A stretch of DNA of 55,583 nucleotides from Oscillospiraceae bacterium. Its GTDB lineage: Bacteria > Bacillota > Clostridia > Oscillospirales > Ruminococcaceae. Made by a program: the position numbers and the translations under genes. Of the stretch, positions 23,724 to 30,927 are shown one piece after another. Below the pieces are notes generated by a model. The model was not told where the DNA came from. It saw only the letters and a list, made by a program, of their open reading frames with translations, and did not search any database. The first letter of the stretch is position 1. Each line of letters opens with the position of its first letter. The stretch covers positions 1-55,583 of the forward strand of contig JAGALG010000125.1 of assembly GCA_017848075.1 (NCBI GenBank), written 5' to 3'.

Positions 23724-24320
23724 TTAATTGGCTGCGGCGCTGATTCCAAAGGAATCGACCATATCTGGAAGGGTACCCTGAAAGACCAATTCTTTCTGGG
23801 GCAGATAGATAAAATCCTTCGGTACATAGAGGGAAGGATCCTTTTTCAGCTGCACGGCACGAGCTTCCCGCAGTACCTCGGCAACGAACTGAGAACAGAA
23901 ATAACGGTTCTTCCATTTATGAGGGATCTGCAGCATAACCATCAGAACCCCAAGTTTCGAGTACTGTAAGTTGGGTTTTCGTTCAACAAAAGATTGAAGA
24001 ATGGCTTGGATTCGCTCATAAGCATCCTCGGACACGGGTATCTCATACAACTGACAGGGAAGAGGTTTCCAATCCGGACGAATATAACGGGTCAGCTTTT
24101 CCACACGGAAACCGGTGTTGGCAAAGCTGTAAAAGGTGTTCTTATCTTCCTCCATCAAACCGATCGATGCATGGGTATAACGAAATCGGGTCCATAAGGA
24201 GAAGGTCTGAGGACCAGGACCGGGAAAACGGAGCAGGAGAATAGAAATCTTTTTCTGTACTTTTTTCTGGAGCTTATCCTGCAGCTGATCCAGTGCGGAA
24301 CGGGGATCAATATGGTTCAT
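23724..24320 (-). CDS. Permuted papain-like (YiiX/NlpC-P60 type) hydrolase
   Basis: A 198-residue protein with the circularly permuted NlpC/P60 order: the catalytic His comes first (FRYTHASIGLM, near residue 51) and the Cys later (RYFCSQFVAEVLREA, near residue 143). Such enzymes cleave amide or ester bonds in peptides, peptidoglycan or lipids. No signal peptide is visible (the N-terminus is polar), so it is probably cytoplasmic. Similar clostridial proteins are unnamed. Convergent with the spore protein gene. Confidence 0.8.
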   Translation of the reverse strand: MNHIDPRSALDQLQDKLQKKVQKKISILLLRFPGPGPQTFSLWTRFRYTHASIGLMEEDKNTFYSFANTGFRVEKLTRYIRPDWKPLPCQLYEIPVSEDAYERIQAILQSFVERKPNLQYSKLGVLMVMLQIPHKWKNRYFCSQFVAEVLREARAVQLKKDPSLYVPKDFIYLPQKELVFQGTLPDMVDSFGISAAAN

Positions 24321-24475
24321 CGGAGTTCATCCTTTCCGTCGACACAGATTTTATGTAACGATTGTAACACATGATAGCCTCGTTTGTAAAGCAACAAATT
24401 CCCAATTTGTGTAGGAATATTTTATGAGAAGAAAGGACTTTCTCTGAGAAATTTGTAAATAAATTGCGAAGATCA

Positions 24476-24505
24476 TTGACAAGGGTCGTTTTTTAAGGGT
24501 ACACT
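24476..24505 (+). promoter_or_regulatory. Promoter of the binding lipoprotein gene
   Basis: TTGACA (24476-24481), 18 bases, TACACT (24500-24505). Confidence 0.6.
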
Positions 24506-24540
24506 GATGATACTGTTATGAACGGAAAGGAAAACGATCC

Positions 24541-25593
24541 ATGAAATATAAAAAATTTATAGCTCTCTTGCTGGTGGTTTGTCTGCTGCTGAATTTGTGT
24601 GGCTGCAAACCGCAAGAGGAGGAAGTGCCAGAGGAACCGGTAGATCCAAACTTCCCAATTACTTTGGAAATCGAAAATGACAGCGTTACGATTCACGAAG
24701 CCCCAACCAGTATTGTATCCCTGTCTCCGGCTATTACGGTGCTGTTTGATGAGCTGGGACTGGATGATTTGCTGGACGGTGTCAGCTCCTATGCACCGGC
24801 AGAAGTTGCAGCAAAAAAAGACTGCGGTACTGCTCAGAATGTGCAGCTGGAAACAGTAAAAGAGATCAGCCCGGATCTGTTATTTACAGATACTCCTTTG
24901 CTGACAGAGCAGTTGACCCAGCTGCAGCAGATGGGAATGGAAGTGCTTCTGCTTCCTCGCCCGGAATCCGCGGAGGAGATTGTGGAACGGGCTGAATTGA
25001 TCCTGCTTGCGGTCTATGGCAAGGAAGAAGGCGGCGCCAAGGCAATCGAATTCCGGAAAGCCTGGGAAGAACAGTGGAAGCCTTTGGAAGATGCAGGAAT
25101 TGCTGTTGTAGAAGAAGAGAAAAAATCTGTTCTGCTTCTGGCGGATCTGGATCTGGTTGCAACGGGAGACAGCTGGGAGGGTCAGCTGCTGAAGCTGATG
25201 GGTATGAACAATCTGTCAGACGAAGGCAAGGATTGGCAGCTGCCACAGGCCCAAACGGATGAAGCTGGTACGGTTACTTATTTGTACGACGATGTCGTTG
25301 TGGAATGGAATCCGGATGTGATCTTCTACAACAGTCAGTTGGATGTGGAAACCATCAAAGCCAGTGAGCTGTATTCGAACAGTTCTGCCGTGGGAAATGT
25401 TGCTCTGTACCCAGTGGATTGGGGAACTCTGCAGCTGCAAAATGGTGAACTGCCGGAAATGCTGGGCAGTATGGTGGAACAGGTATACCCGGATGTCTGG
25501 GAACTGATTCAGGATGCCATTGAAGAAGCAAAAGCGGCCGAGGAGGCAGCTGCTCAGGAAGAAGCAGAGAACGAAGAAGAAAAGGAAGAATAA
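24541..25593 (+). CDS. BtuF/FhuD-type substrate-binding lipoprotein
   Basis: A 350-residue lipoprotein: signal peptide MKYKKFIALLLVVCLLLNLC with lipobox LNLC/LCGC near residue 20, an acidic linker, then a periplasmic-binding-protein fold of the cobalamin/haem/siderophore class (APTSIVSLSPAITVLFDELGL, VKEISPDLLFTD, NPDVIFYNSQ). The C-terminus is a Glu/Ala-rich tail (after about residue 325). No permease or ATPase gene adjoins it, so it is an orphan binding protein. Ligand cannot be assigned. Confidence 0.87.
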   Translation: MKYKKFIALLLVVCLLLNLCGCKPQEEEVPEEPVDPNFPITLEIENDSVTIHEAPTSIVSLSPAITVLFDELGLDDLLDGVSSYAPAEVAAKKDCGTAQNVQLETVKEISPDLLFTDTPLLTEQLTQLQQMGMEVLLLPRPESAEEIVERAELILLAVYGKEEGGAKAIEFRKAWEEQWKPLEDAGIAVVEEEKKSVLLLADLDLVATGDSWEGQLLKLMGMNNLSDEGKDWQLPQAQTDEAGTVTYLYDDVVVEWNPDVIFYNSQLDVETIKASELYSNSSAVGNVALYPVDWGTLQLQNGELPEMLGSMVEQVYPDVWELIQDAIEEAKAAEEAAAQEEAENEEEKEE

Positions 25594-25595
25594 GC

Positions 25596-25628
25596 AGAAG
25601 GCTGTACCAATCGTACAGCCTTCTTTCT
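25596..25628 (+). terminator. Terminator after the binding lipoprotein gene
   Basis: 12-bp stem (25596-25607 with 25613-25624) with T-rich tail. Confidence 0.85.
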
Positions 25629-25652
25629 TTTGCAGGAAAACGGAGCATATTT

Positions 25653-25733
25653 ATGAAAATTAGAAGGAGATTTCCAGGGAGCTGCAGCGCCTGGGTCAAA
25701 AATTTGGCTAATCTGTACAGAGCAACCCCCTGA
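25653..25733 (+). CDS. Possible 26-residue basic peptide
   Basis: A short ORF (MKIRRRFPGSCSAWVKNLAN, then six more residues) in the 336-base gap before the EF-G-like gene. GGAG lies seven bases before the ATG, but no promoter is seen between it and the upstream terminator, so it may be chance. The rest of the gap holds the EF-G-like promoter at 25773, a second TTGACA at 25844 and a GGCTGC/GCAGCC hairpin at about 25870-25887. Confidence 0.2.
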   Translation: MKIRRRFPGSCSAWVKNLANLYRATP

Positions 25734-25772
25734 ATTTTTACTGCTTCCTTGTTCAAATTCTTCGAATAATCC

Positions 25773-25801
25773 TTGCAAAAGAGAAGGGTATTTATTATAA
25801 T
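25773..25801 (+). promoter_or_regulatory. Promoter of the EF-G-like gene
   Basis: TTGCAA (25773-25778), 17 bases, TATAAT (25796-25801); leader of about 120 bases. A second candidate -35 TTGACA is at 25844-25849 with a poorer -10. Confidence 0.65.
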
Positions 25802-25929
25802 TGAATAGTGATCGAAAAAAATGATGGCTGAAATTTTATGATTTTGACATATCTGATTCGATGATATACGGCTGCAGACCCGCAGCCACCGTGCCGATTC
25901 CGGCATAATTTCGAAAGGGGCGATTTTCT

Positions 25930-27639
25930 ATGAAACAATATCTTGCAGGAAGGATCCGTAATGTGGTACTGGCAGGTCATTCTGACTCCGGTAAAACTTC
26001 TCTGGCTGAGGCAATGCTCTACAAAACCGGCGCAACTGAGCGTCTGGGTAAAGTAGCAGAGGGCAATACCGTTTGCGACCATGATCCGGAATCCATTAAG
26101 AGAAAGGCTTCCGTGTCTTCCTCCGTGGCACCATTCGCATGGGGCTCCACCAAAATCAACCTGCTGGATACCCCTGGTTTGTTCGACTTTGAAGCAGGCC
26201 TGTACGAGGGTATCCGTCCTGCAGAATCCGTTCTGATTGCAGTATCCGGTAAAGACGGTGTTTCCGTTGGTACCGAAAAAGCTTACGCTTTGGCTAAAAA
26301 ACAGCAGAAAGCTACCATGTTCTTCGTATCCAAACTGGATGTAGAACATAGCGATTTCTATAAAGTTCTGGAAGGCCTGAAAGGCCAGTTCGGTCCATCT
26401 GTCTGCCCAATCGTTGTTCCTTACAGCGAAAATGAGCAGGTACAGTGCTACATCAACCTGATTGACCAGAAAGCATACAAATATGACGAAAAAGGCGAAC
26501 CTTCTGAAGTGGCTATGCCTGATATGGGCCACCGTCTGGAAGGTCTGCAGGCTGCAATCTCTGAAGCAGTTGCAGAAGCTGACGAAGAACTGTTCGAGAA
26601 ATACTTCTCCGGTGAACAGTTCACCCGTGATGAAATCATCAAAGGTGTACGCAACGGCGTAAACAACGGCGCAATTTCTCCTGTCCTCTGTGGCTCCAAC
26701 GCTACTCTGGAAGGTATCGATATGGTTATGGACGCAATCGTTGACCTGCTCCCATCTCCATGGGAAAAAGGCAGCGAGATCGCTGAGGATGCAAACGGTG
26801 AAATGGTAGAAGTAAAATGCACCGACGAAGCTCCTCTGGCTGCATATGTGTTCAAAACCGTTGCTGACCCATTCGTAGGCAAACTTTCTTACGTGAAAGT
26901 TGTTTCCGGTAAACTGGGCGCAGACTCCAATCCAATCAACATGCGTACCGGTCAGCCAGAGCGTCTGGGCAAAATCGTTTACATGCGCGGCAAAAAACAG
27001 GAAGACACCGCTTACATCACTGCTGGTGATATCGGCGCTGTAACCAAACTGGCTACCGCTCTCAGCGGCGACTCTCTCTGCGATCCTAAATTCCAAGTTC
27101 GTTTCGAGCAGACCGCTATGCCAGCTCCATGCTACTCCAAAGCAATCAAATCCAAAGATAAAGCAGACGAATCCAAGATTGCTGCTGCAATCCAGAGAGT
27201 TCTGGAAGAGGACCCAACTGTTTCCTACGAAAATAATGTGGAAACCAGACAGCAGCTCCTCTCCGGTCTGGGCGATCAGCATCTGGAAGTTGTTCTGTCC
27301 AAACTGAAAAATAAATTCGGCGTAGAAGTTACTCTGGATCAGCCTCGCGTTGCTTACCGTGAGACCATCCGTAAAAAAGTAAAAGTTCAGGGCCGTCATA
27401 AGAAACAGTCCGGTGGTCATGGTCAGTTCGGTGATGTTTGGATCGAATTCGAGCCAACCGTAGGCGACTTCGTATTCGAAGAAAAAGTATTCGGTGGCGC
27501 AGTTCCTAAGAACTTCTTCCCAGCAGTTGAAAAAGGTCTGCAGGAAGCAATCAAAAAAGGTACTCTGGCAGGCTACCCAGTAGTTGGTCTGAAAGCTAAT
27601 CTGGTTGACGGTTCCTACCATCCGGTATACACCTCTTAA
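25930..27639 (+). CDS. EF-G-like GTPase, N-terminal part, ends at in-frame TAA
   Basis: 569 residues of a second-type elongation factor G. G1 is GHSDSGKTS, G3 is LLDTPGLFDF, and G4 is SKLD in place of the usual NKMD, which marks the paralogue group rather than the canonical translocase. Domain II, III and the start of domain IV (SGGHGQFGDVWIEFEP) follow. The reading stops at TAA (27637-27639) inside the conserved domain IV motif: the usual DGSYHPVDSSEMAFKMA reads DGSYHPVYTS-stop-MAFKMA. The frame continues unchanged from the next codon, an ATG. AAAGGGG precedes the start. The gene is either a young pseudogene, a split but working protein, or read through. Confidence 0.85.
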   Translation: MKQYLAGRIRNVVLAGHSDSGKTSLAEAMLYKTGATERLGKVAEGNTVCDHDPESIKRKASVSSSVAPFAWGSTKINLLDTPGLFDFEAGLYEGIRPAESVLIAVSGKDGVSVGTEKAYALAKKQQKATMFFVSKLDVEHSDFYKVLEGLKGQFGPSVCPIVVPYSENEQVQCYINLIDQKAYKYDEKGEPSEVAMPDMGHRLEGLQAAISEAVAEADEELFEKYFSGEQFTRDEIIKGVRNGVNNGAISPVLCGSNATLEGIDMVMDAIVDLLPSPWEKGSEIAEDANGEMVEVKCTDEAPLAAYVFKTVADPFVGKLSYVKVVSGKLGADSNPINMRTGQPERLGKIVYMRGKKQEDTAYITAGDIGAVTKLATALSGDSLCDPKFQVRFEQTAMPAPCYSKAIKSKDKADESKIAAAIQRVLEEDPTVSYENNVETRQQLLSGLGDQHLEVVLSKLKNKFGVEVTLDQPRVAYRETIRKKVKVQGRHKKQSGGHGQFGDVWIEFEPTVGDFVFEEKVFGGAVPKNFFPAVEKGLQEAIKKGTLAGYPVVGLKANLVDGSYHPVYTS

Positions 27640-28002
27640 ATGGCCTTCAAGATGGCTGCTTCCATCGCATTTAAAGCTGGTATTCCAGACGCATCCCCTG
27701 TTCTGCTGGAGCCAATCTGCAGCCTGAGCGCTTACATTCCAGACTCCAACACCGGTGATATCATCGGCGAGCTGAACAAACGCCGCGGTAGAGTTCTGGG
27801 TATGAACCCAACCAACGATGGCCTGCAGGAAATCGTTGCTGATGTTCCACAGAGCGAAATGTCTGACTTCGCTACCGCTATGAGATCCATTTCTCAGGGT
27901 CGTGGTTACTTCACTATGGAATTCGCACGCTACGAACAGGTTCCATCTCATCTGGAAGCTAAAATCGTTGAAGAAGCTGCTAAGCTGAACAATGAAGACT
28001 AA
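27640..28002 (+). CDS. EF-G-like GTPase, C-terminal part (domains IV end and V)
   Basis: 120 residues in the same frame as the preceding ORF, starting at the ATG that directly follows its TAA. It begins MAFKMAASIAFKAGIPDASPVLLEPI, the conserved end of domain IV, and runs through domain V (GDIIGELNKRRGRVLGM...VPQSEMSDFATAMRSISQGRGYF) to a normal EF-G end. There is no ribosome binding site of its own, so expression would need reinitiation at TAA-ATG or stop readthrough. Domain V shows no further damage and keeps the same codon preference as the upstream half. With one sense codon restored the whole protein would be 690 residues, normal for this family. Confidence 0.8.
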   Translation: MAFKMAASIAFKAGIPDASPVLLEPICSLSAYIPDSNTGDIIGELNKRRGRVLGMNPTNDGLQEIVADVPQSEMSDFATAMRSISQGRGYFTMEFARYEQVPSHLEAKIVEEAAKLNNED

Positions 28003-28012
28003 TTGAAACAAC

Positions 28013-28040
28013 AAAGCGCCCTCAAAAGAGGGCGCTTTTT
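28013..28040 (+). terminator. Terminator after the EF-G-like gene
   Basis: 11-bp stem (28013-28023 with 28028-28038, AAAA loop) and T-tract. Confidence 0.85.
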
Positions 28041-28060
28041 CTATGATATCATAGGTTAGT

Positions 28061-28090
28061 AAAAGGCAGACCGTTCGGTCTGCCTTTTTG
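28061..28090. terminator. Terminator for the patatin gene
   Basis: 13-bp stem (28061-28073 with 28076-28088) between convergent genes. Arms begin AAAAGGCAG, as in the terminators at 23690 and 33430. A perfect 14-base palindrome (28041-28054) lies beside it. Confidence 0.8.
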
Positions 28091-28133
28091 TATATCCTTT
28101 CTTTCACAAGTTCCACAGGACATAGTGGAAAAC

Positions 28134-29462
28134 TTAAAACAGTTCCGGCGGGGCCAAAGGCTGCCCCATGCGTTCCAAGAGAGTAATGTACCATGCTGCC
28201 TGCAGTTCTTCCGGGAAGGACGGTACGAAAAGCAGCAAGTTCTTTGGAGAGTCCTCCTGCAGGAAAAGCAGCTGGAGCTGTTCATACAGATAAACGCAGA
28301 TGTACATGCGGTCGTGCTCTTTTAGTTCCTCGATAATTTTCGGAATGGAGCTCCAGCCCTGTAGAGAAAGATCAGCCTCTTGACGAACTTCATGGAATTC
28401 ACGAAGGATTGTTTCATGGAAACGGGAGAATGTCTGTATCTCTGTGGGGTCCACATGGAAAATCTCACCGGCATGTTCTGCCATTCGAAGGAAAATCTGT
28501 CCGATGCTAACTTGTTCTTCCGGAATATCCAAAGACTCAAAGTGTTTCAGTATACTGCGGTAAAGAGAGGATTCCAATGTGTTGACTAAGGGTAAATGAT
28601 GAAGCCGTGCCTGTGCCATGGTATTGATCAATACAGTCAACAGCTGCGGAACAGTGTTTTTGCAGTCCTCTGGCAGGAAGGCGTAGCTCCAGCCATAGTA
28701 GCGGCCAAAGACCTTCATGGTGTCCAGATAACCCAAGGCTATATTACGGCGCGCGTAGGTTTTATCGAACAGGATAAAGGGCCCAAGATTCCACTGAGAA
28801 CGGATCAAGGTCAGTTTATCCGGATCGATTTTCGGTTTACGGATAATTCCCATAGACTGAAGATCTACGGCGATGATTTCCTCGGCGCCCATGCGTTGAG
28901 CCAGATTCATCGGAAGATTATCGTGATAGCCACCGTCGATATAACGAGTGCCATTGATTTCTTTCACCTTAAAAGCGGGGAAGCATGCCGAAGAAGCCAG
29001 CAGATAATCACAGACCTGACCTTCCGGGATCTGTTCCTTGGTCAGTTCCACCGCTTTCAGCAGAGGGTACTCTACCGTGACCAAAGCGTAGTCAACAGGG
29101 GAGGAGCGGAAGCGTTTTTCATCCAACAGGCTGCGGATCTTGTTTTCCAGAGGAGTAATGTCGCAGCCTCCCTGTTCCAGTACATCCAGTACAAAATTGC
29201 GCCAGACCGTTGGCGTATCCATGTCGCTTAAATCGTCATCGCTGAGAATATCAGTCATCACATCTTTGGAGGAGATGTTTTCCCACAGTTTTATGGCAGC
29301 ATCATAGTCCCCCTGTACCATCAGTGCGCCATTCAGGGCGCCCACAGAGGAGCCGGTGACAATATCAAAGTTGATGCCCAGTTCACGCAGGGCTTTCCAT
29401 ACACCGATCTGATAGGCACCTCGCGAGCCGCCGCCAGCCAAAACCAAAGCTCGTTTTCCCAT
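28134..29462 (-). CDS. Patatin-like phospholipase
   Basis: A 442-residue patatin-family acyl hydrolase. The oxyanion loop LAGGGSRGAYQIG is at residues 8-20, the nucleophile motif GSSVG has Ser39, and the catalytic dyad Asp is in RYIDGGYHDNLP. The patatin domain ends near residue 290; the rest is helical and of unknown role. No signal peptide, so it acts in the cytoplasm or at the inner membrane face. AAAGGAGG precedes the ATG; an extended -10 (TGCTATGAT) lies at about 29501-29509 on the minus strand. Monocistronic. Confidence 0.92.
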   Translation of the reverse strand: MGKRALVLAGGGSRGAYQIGVWKALRELGINFDIVTGSSVGALNGALMVQGDYDAAIKLWENISSKDVMTDILSDDDLSDMDTPTVWRNFVLDVLEQGGCDITPLENKIRSLLDEKRFRSSPVDYALVTVEYPLLKAVELTKEQIPEGQVCDYLLASSACFPAFKVKEINGTRYIDGGYHDNLPMNLAQRMGAEEIIAVDLQSMGIIRKPKIDPDKLTLIRSQWNLGPFILFDKTYARRNIALGYLDTMKVFGRYYGWSYAFLPEDCKNTVPQLLTVLINTMAQARLHHLPLVNTLESSLYRSILKHFESLDIPEEQVSIGQIFLRMAEHAGEIFHVDPTEIQTFSRFHETILREFHEVRQEADLSLQGWSSIPKIIEELKEHDRMYICVYLYEQLQLLFLQEDSPKNLLLFVPSFPEELQAAWYITLLERMGQPLAPPELF

Positions 29463-29560
29463 AACTATTCCTCCTTTTCCAAGGTTTCTATTCTGATTTT
29501 ATCATAGCATGGTAAGTCTGGAAAGAAAATGAATAAATTTTTAATTCATAATGAATTGTA

Positions 29561-29618
29561 TTGACAGTGTTTTTTCTGTATGCTATATTGAAACTGTACT
29601 AAGCGAACTAATACAGTT
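29561..29618 (+). promoter_or_regulatory. Promoter and YtrA-type operator of the GntR/ABC operon
   Basis: TTGACA (29561-29566), 17 bases, TATATT (29584-29589) with a TGC extension. Directly downstream is the dyad AACTGTA-N13-TACAGTT (29592-29598 and 29612-29618). The architecture (6-bp half sites, 13-base spacer) equals the AGTGTA-N13-TACACT operator described for Bacillus YtrA, so the GntR protein probably represses its own operon here. Confidence 0.65.
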
Positions 29619-29654
29619 AATACGATATATCATACGGTGAAAGGAGGAGTTGCA

Positions 29655-30032
29655 GTGATAAAACTGGATATGCAAAGCCGCAAACCCATTTATGAACAGC
29701 TGAAGGAGCAGATTCTGCGCTTGACCATGCTGGGGATTTTATCGGCAGACGAAAAGCTGCCCTCAGTTCGCTCCCTGGCACGGGATGTTGGTATTAACCC
29801 CAACACCGTACAAAAGGCCTATCAGGAGCTGGAACATGACGGAATTATCTATACTGTCGGCGGCAAGGGCAGTTTTATTGCCGGGAATGCAGAAGGTGTC
29901 CAACAGAGGAGAGAAAAAGCGCTGCTGGATGTAGCGGCAGCGATCCGACAAGCCTGCAGCAGCGGCTGCGGAGCAGAGGAGATCCTGCAAAGAGTGAGAG
30001 AAGTGATCAAGGAGGAAACAGACCATGATTAA
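29655..30032 (+). CDS. GntR family repressor, YtrA subfamily
   Basis: A 125-residue regulator with a GntR winged helix-turn-helix (PIYEQLKEQILRLTMLGIL...LPSVRSLARDVGINPNTVQKAYQELEHDGII) and a short helical C-terminus instead of an effector domain, the YtrA layout. The start is GTG at 29655 with AAAGGAGG seven bases upstream. It overlaps the following ABC ATPase gene by eight bases and heads the operon, with a matching operator at its promoter. YtrA-type operons respond to cell-wall-active peptides such as ramoplanin in Bacillus. Confidence 0.92.
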   Translation: MIKLDMQSRKPIYEQLKEQILRLTMLGILSADEKLPSVRSLARDVGINPNTVQKAYQELEHDGIIYTVGGKGSFIAGNAEGVQQRREKALLDVAAAIRQACSSGCGAEEILQRVREVIKEETDHD

Positions 30033-30927
30033 AGCCTGCAATCTGATAAAACGATTTGACCAGCTTGCGGCGCTGGATTGCCTCAATACGACCATTGAAG
30101 ATGGCTGCATCTGCGGCTTGGTCGGTTCCAACGGCGCTGGCAAATCCACCCTGCTTCGTCTGATCGCCGGTGTATACCAGCCGACAGAAGGCAGCATTAC
30201 CGTGGATGAACAGAATATTTATGAGAACGAAGAGATCAAACAACAGATTTATTTTGTACCGGACGATTTGTACTTCTTCCCCGGCTCCACCATGGATGAT
30301 ATGGCGAAATATTTGAAAAAACTGTACCGCAACTGGAGTCAGGAGCGTTATGAGGATCTGTTGACCAAGTTCCCTATGAGTCGCAGTGCAAAGCTGCATA
30401 ACAGCTCGAAAGGCATGCGCCGTCAGGCAGCACTGATTTTGGCTTTGTCCTGTCAGCCGAAATATTTGCTGTTGGACGAAGCTTTTGATGGCTTGGATCC
30501 GGTGCTCCGTTTGGCCTTGAGAAAGATCATGGCAGACGATGTGGCACAAAGAGGTATGACGGTTCTGATCGCCTCCCATAACCTGCGGGAGCTGGAGGAT
30601 GTCTGCGATCAGGTGGGCTTGCTCCATCAGGGACACATTCTCTTCCAGAGAGAACTCAACGATTTGAAACTGGGCTTCTGCAAGGTGCAGGCCGCCTTCA
30701 AACCGATGGTTCCGGAGGAAGAGCTGAGGAAAGAGCTGGATATTCTAAAGCTGGAGGTCAGCGGCAGTATGGTCAGCATTGTGGCAAGAGGTACCGTGGA
30801 GGAAATCAGCGACAAGCTGGAACAGTTCCATCCACTGTTCTGTGAGGCTGTGTCCATGATGCTGGAAGAAATCTTTATTTACGAAATGGAGGCAGTGGGT
30901 TATGATTACAACAATGTCCTCTTCTAA
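30025..30927 (+). CDS. ABC transporter ATP-binding protein, YtrB-like
   Basis: A 300-residue ABC ATPase. Walker A is GSNGAGKST (about residues 37-45), the signature is degenerate (NSSKGMRRQ in place of LSGGQ), Walker B is YLLLDEAFDGLDP and the switch His is in IASHNLRE. The last 90 residues form an accessory domain. It overlaps the regulator gene upstream and the permease gene downstream (26 bases), so the three are translationally coupled. Confidence 0.93.
   Translation: MIKACNLIKRFDQLAALDCLNTTIEDGCICGLVGSNGAGKSTLLRLIAGVYQPTEGSITVDEQNIYENEEIKQQIYFVPDDLYFFPGSTMDDMAKYLKKLYRNWSQERYEDLLTKFPMSRSAKLHNSSKGMRRQAALILALSCQPKYLLLDEAFDGLDPVLRLALRKIMADDVAQRGMTVLIASHNLRELEDVCDQVGLLHQGHILFQRELNDLKLGFCKVQAAFKPMVPEEELRKELDILKLEVSGSMVSIVARGTVEEISDKLEQFHPLFCEAVSMMLEEIFIYEMEAVGYDYNNVLF

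Noticed and set aside
27637..27639. Selenocysteine or pyrrolysine at the EF-G-like stop
   Set aside because: The stop is TAA, not TGA or TAG, and no SECIS-like structure is evident.
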